This document shows positions 32,742 to 44,800 of a stretch of DNA of 64,000 bases, piece by piece. The stretch comes from Rhododendron vialii (taxonomy: Eukaryota > Streptophyta > Magnoliopsida > Ericales > Ericaceae). Position numbers and translations under genes: made by a program. The DNA lies in NCBI RefSeq assembly GCF_030253575.1, contig NC_080560.1, positions 12,500,001 through 12,564,000 of the forward strand, written 5' to 3'. The notes under the pieces are model-generated. The model was not told where the DNA came from and made no database searches. It saw nothing but the letters and a program-made list of their open reading frames with translations. Each line of letters begins with the position of its first letter. Position 1 is the first letter of the stretch.

Positions 32742-33717
32742 ACTACAAGAAATTTGGGATCTCCCAACGGTTTTTTTAGAAACGGTTGAAAAAACCGTTG
32801 GTATAGATGGTGTTTAGCAACGGTTTGCAAAACGTTAATAGAAACAGGACTATAGCAACGGTTTTCATGCAACCGTTACTAGATTACAAGACTATAACAA
32901 CGGTTTTCCATAACTGTTACTAAAAACCGGACTATAGCAACGGTTTTCCATAACCGTTACTAAAAACCGGACTATAAAGACGAAAAAAATGGCTTATTTT
33001 TTGTCTTTATTCCAAAAAAATTAAGTTTTGATCGAAATTTTTTACTTTTTAGATTCCTCTCGTCATGATGAAGCAATAATCCCAAAAAAATTGACGAGAA
33101 ACTAACAAATGCAAAAAAAAAAATTGAATAAGGACAAAAAATAAGCCACTTTGGCTTATTTGTCCGAACAAGCCTAGCTATCTTTACTATGTAAAAAATA
33201 GACGGTTCCAATCGGAAAAAAAAAGTAGGTGTTTCTATAGTATAAACGGAATTTAAAAACTTGGATTAAGAATAAATCGATAAAACTCTAATGACATAAG
33301 GTAGCCCAACCAGTTTGTATAGTATAAATATTAAAAGGCCCTCAATATTACACAAGTGTTGGGCTAGCCTGGCTGGTTTGCACACGCGCGCGCATACGCG
33401 AGGTCCTGGGTTCGAATCCCAGGAGGAGCAAAATTATTGTGTTGCCTTCCATGCGCCACGTAGGCGCCACGAGGCGACAGGTGGGGGCCACGTTCATATT
33501 TTACCCCAGATTTAAAAAAACAAAAAAACTTGCCTTTAGCAAAAAGAACCGTTACTAAAAAAAATCTGTACCAACGCTCGTCAAAACCGTTGCTATACCT
33601 CTACACCAACGGATATCTCGCAACGGTTGGTGAATCGTTGATATTGCTTTTAGCAACGTTTTTTGTGTTTTTTAGTAACGTTTTTGACCGTTGTTAGATC
33701 CCGATTTTCTTGTAGTT
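32742..33717. mobile_element. CACTA-like element, third and most compact copy
   Basis: It starts ACTACAAGAAATTTGG (first C missing) and ends TTCTTGTAGTT, flanked by TAT (32739-32741; 33718-33720). Subterminal AACGGTT/AACCGTT hairpins, the central tRNA-like module and the GCGCCACGTAGGCGCC repeats match the two larger copies, so this ~976-bp form probably shows the family's basic design. An AT-rich segment at 32983-33190 appears to be a further small insertion with inverted halves (TGGCTTATTTTTTGTC). Confidence 0.78.
33360..33430 (+). other. tRNA-like module in CACTA element 3
   Basis: The A-box-like TAGCCTGGCTGG is at 33365-33376, followed by a (CG)n tract. A textbook T-arm follows: stem CCTGGG / CCCAGG around loop TTCGAAT, with B box GGTTCGAATCC, then AGGAGCA. 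The 5' bases do not pair with the 3' end, so it is a tRNA-derived relic or a Pol III promoter-like module, not a tRNA gene. Confidence 0.62.
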
Positions 33718-33984
33718 TATATAAAGTACAAAGAATTGAAGAAAAATTATAAAAAATTTCATTAATATGTCACATCTATTCTCCAATTTTCATTAATATG
33801 TCACATCTATTCTCCAATTTGAAGTTATAAATAAAGGTTGGTTGGAGTTGCTTTTAGCCAAGTTAAATCCCTGATATTTCCTCAAAATTAAAATGACATC
33901 CACAGAGAGTGAATGGTGTGAATGGTCACTGCGTAGTGATGACTTTTGAACGAGACATCACAGCATATGATAGAGAGAGTGTGG

Positions 33985-34345
33985 AAATTTAGGACTCAAA
34001 AAATAGATACGAATATCCTCATAAAAAAAAAATCTAGAATAATTTTATTGAAAAACTGTCATAATTTATTATATATAAGATTAATATTACAAAATCGAGT
34101 GGGGACATGCCCCGACTGAACCCAGTGTATGTCCCTGGTATCTATATATACTAGTAGGGGTGTAAATTAGGCCCGACCCGGCACTTAACTAAGTGAGCTT
34201 TAGGCCACCGGGTCAAATTTGCACCCCTATATACAGGTATTTGTGATTCACGACAAGAAACTTTCCTTGTCGTTTGTAAATGGCCTTGCTAGAAAAGATT
34301 AAAGGAAGAGAGTGTGGAGAAACCTCATCAAATAAGCTTTTAGAG
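33985..34345. repeat. Duplicated spacer block a (copy downstream of UGT-2)
   Basis: It aligns with 14010-14320 downstream of UGT-1. It is interrupted by a 75-bp hAT-type MITE at 34155-34229 (TAGGGGTGT...ACCCCTA; flanks TATACTAG/TATACAGG), which the UGT-1-side copy lacks. Confidence 0.65.
34155..34229. mobile_element. Tiny hAT-type MITE
   Basis: Termini TAGGGGTGTAAATT and AATTTGCACCCCTA are inverted repeats. The flanks agree at six of eight positions. The interior has GACCCGG/CCGGGTC inverted halves. The termini resemble those of the 2477-3242 element. Confidence 0.65.
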
Positions 34346-34509
34346 ATTGACCTTGACGTTCCTAATATTGGAGTATATATATAATTGCATTTGAGTTAGT
34401 AACGATCAGATTAATAACACATGCTATGATATTTTATATTAGAAGCATATTTAATCTGACTGGTAAAAATTTAAATTTAACACCGAATATTAATTTTATT
34501 TACCTTGAA

Positions 34510-34935
34510 TATAGCCTTTTGTTTCCAAACGAACGAACAGAGTAAGTTGTTGTTCAAGCTTCCATTAAAAAACTTGACGAGATTCATCATATGTTTGAAC
34601 TTAACTTGTTAATAAACAAATTGATCTCAAATAGTAAGTTTTAGTTAGCCGAAAACGAGCCAATGTTGTGTAGCTTGGATTTTTATAGATCATAAGTAAA
34701 ACGAGCCAATGTCGAGTCACTTAGTTAGAAAGCTTTAGTGCGCTTTTATAAAATGTTCAAATTTTTTTGTTCATGTAGCAACCCGGTCTTTAACGACCTT
34801 TTAACAAAAGTACAAAAACTCGAACTTGAATAGCTTTGTTCATCTAGCCGACCAAATTCCAAATATCTTCCGAGTTTTAAAATAACCAAAACGCGGTAAT
34901 TAAACAAGCTTAAGGGCTGACTGAGGTGATAAAAA
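34510..34935. repeat. Duplicated spacer block b (copy upstream of UGT-3)
   Basis: It aligns with 25805-26210. Here blocks a and b are only ~165 bp apart, against 11.5 kb in the UGT-1/UGT-2 spacer. Confidence 0.65.
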
Positions 34936-36042
34936 AAAACAAAGAAGACATCGTGTTGAACGTAAGACAATATTACTGCCAAACAAAAGGTCGGAGACTG
35001 GAGAAAAGTATAGCGAACCCAAAAAGAAAAATTAAGGGTCCAGATTCACTCAAAATATGATCTGAACCGTAGATTTTCTTTTTCGGAGTACTTTTTGGGT
35101 AAATTTTTTGGGCACTTAGCGTTAATGAGTAAAATATAACCAATGCTAGGTACCCAACAAATTACCCAGAAAATACCCCGAAAAGAAAAATCAATGGTCC
35201 AAATTCACTCAAAAAATGATCTGTACCCTAGATTTTCCTTTTCGAAGTGCTTTCTGGGAAAAATTTTTAGGTACTTAGTATTTTAATTAATAAAAAAATA
35301 TAGATCATTTCATTGATCTTGTTACACGGGAAAAAATAATAGTATTCCAATAGACTATTTGTACATGTCGTTTGGGAGTAACTACTATTGTTCTCGCTAC
35401 GCCTAAATACGTTGAAGCAGAAGTTAAGATCTCACTATATGTTACAGGCATGAAAGAATTATACTTAACCCCCATCAAGCAACTATGAGAAAATGAACCC
35501 TAATTAAGCATTGAACGAGAAATTTCACAATTTTTGTAACAGCAAAGAAAGTAATACTATTTCATTAACAATAGCAAAATATTACTACAAAAGAAAGAAA
35601 ATAGATAAAACATCCCAAAAAAATAAAACTCAAACTGTATTTGACAAGGTACCGAACTATAGAAATTTGCTCCCTCAACATTTCTACACCCCGAATCTAT
35701 CACTATACCCCAAAGAGAAATATCCAATTTTCCATCAAAATATTTACCCGTTCAACCAAACACTAGGTCTCAGAAATTTGCTAAGAGTAAACGATAATAG
35801 ATAAAATAAAAATAAAAATGTATCGAAGTAGTTTACAGAATTACTATTCGCATATAATCCTCCGCTTTCCTGGAGGGGATTGGAAAGATCGAAGAACATT
35901 CTTTTATGGTGCCAGCAAAGCAATGACATCACTCCGAAGAAAATTATACTACTACTCCGTCTTATTGCTTTCGTGGTCAAGTCCATTACCATTAGCAAGA
36001 CCAACGTTTCTGATCGATCTACCGACTTTTTAATTGGACGTT
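34936..36042. other. UGT-3 upstream region
   Basis: Bases 35040-35280 contain two near-copies of 'GGTCCAGATTCACTCAAAA.ATGATCTG' around a short inverted segment, probably a MITE remnant. Bases 35908-36042 align with the UGT-1 promoter. No gene is supported in between. Confidence 0.45.
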
Positions 36043-36050
36043 TATAAATT
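36043..36050 (+). promoter_or_regulatory. TATA box of UGT-3
   Basis: TATAAATT within GGACGTTTATAAATTAGCC, 73 bp before the ATG at 36123. It is the only one of the three TATA boxes that matches the strong consensus and is still at normal distance. Confidence 0.65.
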
Positions 36051-36122
36051 AGCCGGCCACTCCAAAACTTGATCTGAACATGGTAGGAAATACTAGCACC
36101 TAGAACAACCTATTGGTAGGAA

Positions 36123-39100
36123 ATGGAGGCGGCGGCGGCGGAACTGGTGTTTATCCCTTCCCCCGGGATGGGCCACCTGGTGGCAACGGTGGAGATGGCA
36201 AAGCAACTCATCGGCCGAGACCAACGGCTGTCAATCACAGTCCTCATAATGAAAATTCCATTTGATAAGTCCCAGGTCAGCTCCTCCACCCAATCGCTAC
36301 TACTCACGGCGGCAGGGGATCGGTTAAAGTTCTTCTACCTCCCTCAAGACGAGGCCGCGCTGGCGGAGCTCCGGTCCGAGAAACCCGGCTCCTTCATGTC
36401 GGAGTTTGTCAACATGAACAAGCAGCACGTGAGAGATCACGTAACAAAGATGATCTCGACCGGGTCGAGCCGGGTCGTTGGGTTCGTCGTCGACATGTTC
36501 TGCACCCCGATGATGGACACGGCAGCCGAGTTCGGGATCCCCACGTACGTGTTCTTCACTTCCAGCTGTGCTTTTCTCGGCCTCATGTTCCACCTCGATA
36601 CCCTAAGCCGCGGCCAGGATGTTACTGAGTTGAAGGACTCGGACCCTGAGTTGGAAGTGCCGGTTTTTGTGAACCCAGTCCCAGTTAAGGTGTTGCCTTC
36701 TGTGGTGCTGGACAAGGAAGGGGGGTCCACGTATTTCTTGAGTCTTGCCAAGAAGTTGAAAGAAACAAAGGGCATTATGGTCAATACGTTTGAAGAGCTG
36801 GAATCCTATGCGGTCAAGCACCTCGCCGAGGATGATAAGGTCCCGCCGATCTACCCGGTGGGACCCGTACTTCACCTCCTGAAGGACGAAAAGGAAGAGG
36901 AAGAGGAGGTGATCCAGATCGTGAGGTGGTTGGATGATCAGCCCCCATCGTCGGTGGTGTTCCTGTGCTTCGGGAGCATGGGAGGCTTCGAAGGTGTCCA
37001 AGTGAGTAGAGTCCAAGTTTTTTATTGGCAAAAGTGTGTAGTATTAGAATAATTAAATTAGTAGTATATTGGAAGATGGGTTAAACTCTTGACCTCTTTT
37101 TTCTACACACCTAAGTGCACCCTTTGATGTTATTGAACAGGGTCACCCCTAAGTTGAGGCGCACATGGCGGCCTACGACCTTAGGCCCCCAAATTTAGTT
37201 GAATGAGAGTATTTTAGCTCAAAATTACGGCCCCATATACGTTGACCAAGTGTATAATGTAATTTTACAAACAAGCTACTTCCCACGGACAAAACAAAAA
37301 AGACAACCTAGCTAGTTAGCTAGCCCATTGAAAATGCTTAATCTTACTATTCAATAAGTACATAGTTCAAATTTTAGAGACCCTCTTTCCTTCAATTGGT
37401 ACATAGTTCAGAGGGAAAATGCCGGCCCAGGAAATGTTTTGATAATTAATACCCGTCAAGTTGAAAATGTTCTTGATAGGTATTAACTATCAAAACACGT
37501 CTTTGGCCGTCATTTTCCTTAGTTCCAAATCTTAGGGACCCTCTTTCCTTTTCTATGAGAATATTTTTTCCCTCACAAACTCACAGTCGTACTTTTAGAA
37601 AAAAAAAGTGTTCACAGTGGCGTAACCAAATTTAACAATTTCTTAGTAATTCATCAAATTTTGGTCATTAGATAATCAAAACTAACAACCATATGCCAAT
37701 AACCAAAACCTTCTTGCCTTCTTTTGTTAACACCACTCCTCTACAAGTGTATTTTTGGCAAAATCAGTTACTGTTTTTTTAAAACTATCTTTTTTCATTC
37801 AAAAAAGCTACTGATTTTACCACTCCCTTTTTTGTTAACACCACTCCCCTACAAGTGTATTTTGCATGTGTATTTTTAGTGCAAAAATACACTTGTAGGA
37901 GAGTGACGTTAACAAAAAAATGAGTGACAAAATCATTTCCCTTCAAAAATTGTTATTTAAAAAAAACTGTCTTTTTTTCAAAAACTGTTTTTTAAAACTT
38001 TTCGGAAAAGTGTTTTTTCAAAATAAAAGTTTTTAAAAAAATATTTTTTATTTCTAATAACCTATTTTTATTAGTTTGAAAACTATTTTTAAAAAAATAT
38101 TTTATATGGTGACAATTTTTAGATTTTTACAGGTTGAAAAGTAATGTGACAAGTTTTGATTATTCAATATTGATTATGTCATTGTGAACATCTACATTGC
38201 TAATCTTAGCAACCCTTTAAATGGATAATCAAAAAGTGATGTGGCAACTTTTGATTATCCAATTTTGATTGGTCCACTGTGGATGCTCTAATACCATCAA
38301 ATAAAATACTAGAATTGGAGCATCACATCCTAAATATAACATAAACTCTAATTTCACTCTAATCCTCGTTCTGCTTTGCACTCTTAGTTCTCACCCTCGC
38401 TTATTTTAATAGTTTGGGATATTTATGAGAGATGCTTTCAGATTTTTGCTCTTGTACGCGCATTTTCTTTTGACATATAAATACAAAGAATGGGTTCAAA
38501 ATAGACGCTTCATAGAAACTCCAATCAAGTTTATATTTGTTTCCAAAACAAATATCTCATTTTAAGTGATTATCTATGACATTTGTATGACATATTCAGT
38601 TGAACGCTTCGACAATTTTTTATAAATTTTTAAACCTAATGGCGATAACAATGAGGGATTAGCTCAAGGAGTACTAAAAAATGTGCTAACGGCAGTGGGA
38701 CTCCTTCAGGTAATGAGAAGCTTAAAAAATGAAGCCCATTTCTTTGAAATCCCACTAGAGTAATGCCCAATAGAAAGAGAAAATGAGAGACCAAAGGAAA
38801 ATGACTTTAGCACTCTAAAAATTGATGGAGGCACTCCAAAATCAAAGTAACTTCAAAGCTACTTTCCTTTATTTTTTGGAGTGCCTCTATCAATTTTTAG
38901 AGTGCCAAAATCAGTTTTCGAAAACAAATACCCTTTTCTTTTATTTTTTGCTCAGCAAAGCGAAGCTTTTTGTAAAACTTGAAAGGGATACATTGAGGGA
39001 AAAACGCAGATGAGCCTTATGTCCAGGATTGGACTCATTCGAGACCTCCATTCCACAATCTTTTTATATTTCCACCTAGACTTCACTTTTCCTACTACAA

Positions 39101-39767
39101 ATCTTGGGTGAATTTCCGTATTAATAATTAACCTCACGAAAAAACTTTGGTTCTGCCATTACAGGTGAGGGAGATAGCACAGGCCCTGGAGCAAAGCGGG
39201 AACCGGTTCTTGTGGTCTGTCCGACAGCCTCCACCAAAGGGCGAAATGGAACGAAAGATGCCGAGTGAGTACAATGACTTGAACCAAGCGCTACCGGAAG
39301 GGTTCTTGGAACGTACAGCAGAGACTGGAAAAGTGATCGGGTGGGCCCCACAGGTGGCGGTGTTGTCCCATAAGGCGGTGGGAGGGTTCGTGTCACACTG
39401 CGGGTGGAACTCGACATTGGAAAGCTTGTGGTGCGGAGTGCCGGTGGCCACATGGCCGTTGTACGCCGAACAACAAATAAATGCATTTCAGTTGGTGAGG
39501 GAACTAGAGTTGGCTGTCGAGATAAAGTTGGACTACAAGAACGATTTGAGGTTTGCTAGTATTAATGTTAAGTTAGTGACAGCGGATGAGATTGAGAATG
39601 CGATATCGAAATTGATGGAGAAAGAGGATCAAAGTAGCGAAGGAATCAAGCAGAAGGCAAAGGAAATGGGTGAAAAGTGCAAGATTGCTGTTAAGGAAGA
39701 AGGGTCATCGTATAATTCAGTTGGACGCTTTATTGAGGATGTCATGAATAACATACACTCCCCATAG
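36123..39767 (+). CDS. UDP-glycosyltransferase, UGT71-like (UGT-3), two exons
   Basis: Exon 1 is 36123-37001 and exon 2 is 39165-39767, with a 2,163-bp phase-0 intron (GTGAGT...CAG) enlarged by MITEs. The product is 493 aa. Catalytic H18 lies in PGMGH, the Asp in VVDMFC, and the PSPG box at about 353-396 is complete, ending in Gln. Compared with UGT-1 and UGT-2, the start of exon 2 has a two-residue insertion ([10 protein letters not shown]) and the C-terminal helix region is more diverged ([12 protein letters not shown]). Divergence is therefore concentrated near the acceptor-side loops and the C-terminus. It keeps the best-preserved promoter of the three. The acceptor is unknown. Confidence 0.93.
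37813..37934. repeat. Foldback MITE in UGT-3 intron
   Basis: GATTTTACCACTCCC... pairs with ...GAGTGACAAAATC at the other end. Almost the whole 122 bp folds into one hairpin (ACACTTGTAGG against CCTACAAGTGT). A truncated relative lies just before it at ~37733-37775. It resembles the MITE at 18-126. Confidence 0.75.
38810..38907. repeat. Hairpin MITE in UGT-3 intron
   Basis: The arms 38810-38841 and 38876-38907 are reverse complements with one mismatch (GCACTCTAAAAATTGATGG and partner), around a 34-base loop. Confidence 0.75.
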
Positions 39768-40044
39768 TTAAGTGGTGAAATGTTTGTACTGGGATTCATA
39801 CTATAGAAGAGATCGACAAGGGACTTGCTTTTGATCTCATTTAAATTTCTTTCTTTTTTTCTCAATTTAGTTCACACGTACTGATTCTCATTTCGGGCCC
39901 AACTTTTTTCCCATGTTGTTCTGTACAGTGGTATCCTCTATTTTATTAATCACAACTAATAGGCCGTGTTGGATTTGCTTCTTCCATATTTGTACACCAC
40001 CTTCGGCTTAGCTCCCTCTCACAAGATGCAATAATTGAGAATCT
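39768..40044. other. UGT-3 3' flank
   Basis: The 3' UTR and spacer. Its end (39960-40035) aligns with 7840-7910 downstream of UGT-1, adding to the evidence for duplication of flanks. No gene is present. Confidence 0.45.
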
Positions 40045-41066
40045 TTCTCATTATTGAATTAAAGAAAATTGAGAGTTTTTCTCATTATTGTTTGTCGACT
40101 GTGTGGGTCTTCGGATCCCACTCAGTTTTTGGGGTTTCTCTTTTTGTTACATTTGATTATCTGGTATTATTCTCTGTTTTCTGCTGGTTGTTGGTTTTTG
40201 GTGGTTGTCTCCATGGAATATTTTCGAGTGTCAAAGGAATTTCTGAGTAGGTGATACTAATTCAAAGGGGGGTTGGATTCCTGTGATGCGTCACAAACGT
40301 AAATGGGATCCTAAAGCTGGAAATGTGAATCCCACCAGTGGTGATAAAGGGGATGTCCAACGGGTTACTTTGTTTATTGATAACTTACCGGAAGATACAA
40401 GCCATGCGTGGCTGAAAAAGTTCTTTACAAAATTCGGGATTGTTAGGGATGTTTTCATTCTATTGAAGAGAAGTGAGGCGTGCGGCAGGGAGGAGATTTG
40501 GTTTCGTTAGATATGATTTGGGCAGTTTCTGCTGATGTTGCTATATCAAAAGCTAACGCGCTTTGGATGGAAGACGGGAAACTCTTTGTTAAAATTGCAA
40601 GCTTCGATCAGAATGACAAGGAAAGGAGTGTGAGATTGAACATAGGGCCTTCCAAGGTTGTGACTGTACAGGATAGCTACAGCTACGATGGTGACAAGGA
40701 GGATGTGATCAAAAGGATTGCTCAGATGGAGGAAATAGACGAGAAGCGTTATTGTTGGCTTTGGAGTAATTTTTTTTTGCTTTGAGGGGTTAGTTCAGGG
40801 AGATGTCTCTTGGTGTGTTGTTTGGAACCTTAGGTGTCTCTTGGGTGTTGGGAGTGGCATTGTTTTGTCATTGTTGGCCTCTTGCCAATCTTAGATTGTT
40901 ATCCTCTCCCTCTGGGTCCTTGCGGCATATAATTGTTGGAGTTTGTTGTTGCCTCGTCGTGGGTTTAATCTTCTCCGGCTTGATGCCTTACGCTTTGAGA
41001 CCTTTTAATCTTTGTAATTTGTTTTCAAAGGTTAATAAATTTTTTTGCCTTTAAAAAAAAAAAAAA
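40045..41066 (+). mobile_element. LINE-derived element keeping only ORF1 and tail
   Basis: It has a T/G-rich leader, an RRM-type ORF1 (40283-40785), a ~260-bp 3' region ending AGGTTAATAAA-T7-GCC-TTT and a poly(A) run at 41054-41066. No endonuclease or reverse transcriptase follows ORF1, so ORF2 has been deleted internally or never copied. The exact 5' end and target-site duplication are not clear. Confidence 0.55.
40283..40785 (+). pseudogene. LINE ORF1, RRM-type RNA-binding domain, frameshifted
   Basis: The first segment shows the RNP2-like TLFIDNLPED and helix AWLKKFFTKFG of an RRM. A frame change then gives the RNP1-like RRFGFVRYD, and a second frame change leads into SADVAISKANALWMEDGKL. 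Plant L1-type ORF1 proteins have this RRM layout. Two frameshifts in about 60 bp (40485-40520) make it non-functional. Confidence 0.65.
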
Positions 41067-41430
41067 GATGGTATGAGTGAAAAGTCTTGCGATTTCCTTA
41101 AATGCTTCCACTCCTGCACAATCACGAATTCGCTTGCTTAATATCACTCATGCATAGAACTGGACACTATCAAGGTTGTTTAAAACTTGTATATTTTGTT
41201 GAACTAGCATCAAGATCCAGTAACTCTTTTAAGACACCTCGCCCTTGCAGGAGACAAACAAAATACGATTTCCTCAATATGTGTGTTATCCATTTTATTT
41301 CCATGCCAAAACTTTCTGAAAGCAGACACTTTGTGCATATATTGCTAAAACTTAGGTCTATCTTCTAGTTACCAAAAAAAAAAAGAGTTAGGTCTGCCTC
41401 CTGTCCCCCCTGCCCATTTAACCATCAATT
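41067..41430. other. Spacer before the copia element, no gene seen
   Basis: Short AT-rich sequence with two A-runs and no credible ORF. Bases 41426-41430 (CAATT) are the left target-site duplication of the copia element. Confidence 0.45.
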
Positions 41431-41848
41431 TGTTGGGTGGAGGAGTATTGATCACACACTTATAATGTATGAAACTCACAAGAGAATTGCACAAATACAC
41501 TCATAATATATTGAATTCACTCAATCTGAAAATAACATACAAGGAGGAGGAATTTCTCTCTCTCTGTAACTCTCTTATTCTCTTACTCCACTCATATCTT
41601 TTACATAATCAGAATACATTCTTTTATAGGCAAATCAAGCAGACAAGTAGATAATTTTGCAATAAATGCAAAGATCACAAATTGAACTACGGAAGCTTAA
41701 ATTCAATACCCACGTTTTTGTTATTGTTCTTTTTGCAGGCTTATCTGACTTTCATTCTTCACCAACTTACCCTTCCACTTGCAAGCATTCATAGCCTCCA
41801 AAACAATAGTTCCACACGTTCCAAATCAAACTTACTGGTTTTTCAACA
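41431..41848 (-). repeat. 3' LTR of the copia element
   Basis: It is 418 bp and differs from the partner LTR at about nine positions. A (CT)n tract at 41558-41573 is shared by both. Confidence 0.93.
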
Positions 41849-41868
41849 TCCCCCCTTAAGCTTGATTC

Positions 41869-44800
41869 TTAGAGATTCTTCATTCCAAGTATTGCCTTCA
41901 TTTTTACGAAAGCTTCATGTTTGAGGGGCTTCGTAAAGATATTAGCTGCTTGATCATATGTCCTGCAAGAAACTAACTCCACTTCCTTTGCTTTTACATG
42001 CTCTCTGATGAAGTGGTAGCGGGTATCGATGTGCATGCTTCTTTCGTGATGAGTCGGGTTCTTTGCAAGCGCAACTGCAGAGCGGTTGTCGACATAGATT
42101 TCTATGGACAATTTTTGCAGAAAGCCCAAATGCTTCAGCACATTCCTTAACCATATAGCATGACAAATAGCTGAGTTGGCGGCAACATACTCAGCTTCAC
42201 AAGATGACAACGTCACGATCGCTTGCTTCTTGGATGTCCAAGTGAAGGCAGTATCTCCAATGAAGAAAATGAACCCTGTTGTGCTCTTCCTTTCATCCAA
42301 GTCTCTTCCCTAATTGCTATCTAAATAGCCGGAAAGATTCAGGTCACCGCCTGACTGATAGAACAGTTCATCACTATGAGTCCCTTTGATGTAGCGGAGA
42401 ATCCGCTTTGCTGCGAACAAGTGTGACTGATCTGGCGTCTCCATGTATCGACTGACTAGCCCAACACCATAGAGTATGTCTGGCCTAGTACAGGTCAGAT
42501 ATCGCAGACTTCCAACCAAGCTTTTGAAATAGGTTAGATCAACATTGCCAGTATCACTTTTCTTCAGTTCCAGTCCACTATCGACTGGAGTCATCACTGG
42601 ATTGCATGTCTCCACCTCATACTTCTTCAGTATCTCCGTGGCATACCTGCTTTGGGAGATAAAAATTCCTTCTTCACTTTGCGTCACTTCAATGCCTAAG
42701 AAGTGAGCCATAAGTCCGATGTCCGTCATTTCGAACTCTTGAAATATCGTCTTCTTGAATGCTTCGAACATGGCTGGATTGTTGCCTGTAAAAATCGAGT
42801 CATCAACATAGAGGCATACATACAGCTGGCTTCCATCAATCTCCTTCTTCGTATAGAGTGCATGTTCGTAGGGGCACTTCTCGAATCCATTCTCCTGAAA
42901 GTACTTGTCAATTCTGGTATTCCATGCACGAGGCGCTTGCTTCAGCCCGTATAGCGCCTTCGTCAATTTGTACACTTTGTCTTCATGACCTTTCTTCACA
43001 TATCCAGGTGGCTGCTCAATATAGATTTCTTCTTCAAGAAATCCATTCAGGAATGCTGTCTTGACATCCAACTGATAGATCTTCCATCTCTTCTGAACAG
43101 CTAATGCGATCATTAGCCTAATCGTATCCATTCTGGCAACAGGGGCAAACACTTCACCATAGTCTATGCCTTCTCTCTGTTTGTAGCCTTTCGCTACAAG
43201 TCTTGCCTTGTATCTCTGAACCTCTCCTTGAGCATTCTTCTTAGCTTTGTAGATCCACTTTACTCCAATTGCCTTGTGACCTTTTGGGAGGCTGGTTAGC
43301 TCCCAAGTCTTGTTCTTCTCTATGGACTGAATCTCTTCATCCATAGCCTTCCTCCATTTTCCTTCTTGGGTAGCTTTCTCGAAACTAACTGGATCATAAC
43401 TAATTTGCAAACAGAACATGGTAAAATCTGCATCCATCTGATCTGTATTCTGATACAGATCATTCAAGTTTCGAATTCCTCTAGGCCTCATGTCTGAAAT
43501 TTCTCGTTCAATTGGTGAGGATGGTTCACCTTGTTGTGGTGAAGAGAAACCACGGGAAGATGCTGGCTGATCTTCTAGTCTCCCAGGTACATCTCTGGTT
43601 TGCACCTGTTCTTCATCTTCAAGTGTTAGCTCCATATTCCTGGTAGCTTCTATTTGACCCCAGCTCCAGGATTCATTTTCCTCGAAAATCACATATTTGC
43701 TGAAAATCACCTTCTAAGTGATGGGATTATACAACCTGTATCCCATCGTTCTGTCACCATATCCAACAAAGATACACTTAACTCCTTTGTCTTCATGTTT
43801 GGTTCTGTTTGCCTCCAGAACTTTAGCATAGGCAATACAACCAAACACTCTGAGATGACCCACACCTGGCTTGTGAGTGGACCATGCTTCTTGTGGTGTC
43901 TTCGACTGTACATTCTTAGTAGGACACCTGTTCAGTAGATAGACTGCACACTGAACTGCTTCGGCCCAAAATCTCTTAGGCATGTCTTTATCTTTCAACA
44001 TGCTTCTGGCCATGTTGAGAATGGTGCGATTCTTCCTCTCAGCTACACCATTTAGCTGAGGAGTATAGGCAGGTGTGCACTGGTGTCTGATTCCTTGTTG
44101 CCTAAGGAATCCCTCAAATTGATCTCCAGTGTACTCTCCTCCTTGGTCTGATTGCAACGTCTTGATGTGGTAGCCGCTTCCTTTCTCAACAAGAGCTTTG
44201 AACTCTTTGAACTTTTCAAATACTTCTGACTTCAATTTCAAAAAGTATACCCACGTCTTTCTGCTATAGTCGTCGATGAACGTGAGGAAGTATCTATTCT
44301 AACCGTTTGAGATTGGCTTCAATGGACCACAGACATCTGTGTGTACTAGCTCGAACGGCATAGATGCTTTCCCATCAACTTGCTTTCCAAAGTTATTGCG
44401 GTGTTGTTTGCCAAGAATGCAGCTTTCGCATATCTCATTTGGACGTTGAATATGAGGTAAGCCCTTGACCATCTTCTTATTTGCCAACAGCTTCAAGCTT
44501 TCAAAGTTAAGGTGTCCATATCTGAGATGCCATATCCAATCTTTGTCATTGATAATGGCATTGAGGCACTTTGGCGTGTCATGAAGAACAATTAGCGGAA
44601 ACATCCTATTCTTCACCATCATTACTCGAGTAATTAGCTTCGCTCAAGCATCTGCAATCGTCAGTTGCATATCCTTTAGGCTAATTTGATAGCCTTTTTC
44701 CAGCAGCTGGCCAAGACTAAGAATATTAGTCTTCATATCTGGAACATAGTAGACATTGGAGATGAATGCATGATCTCCATTCTTCCTTTTGATTATAATA

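Noticed and set aside
33360-33430. Genuine tRNA gene
   Set aside because: The T-arm is perfect and the A box passable, but the acceptor stem does not pair and the anticodon arm is a CG repeat.
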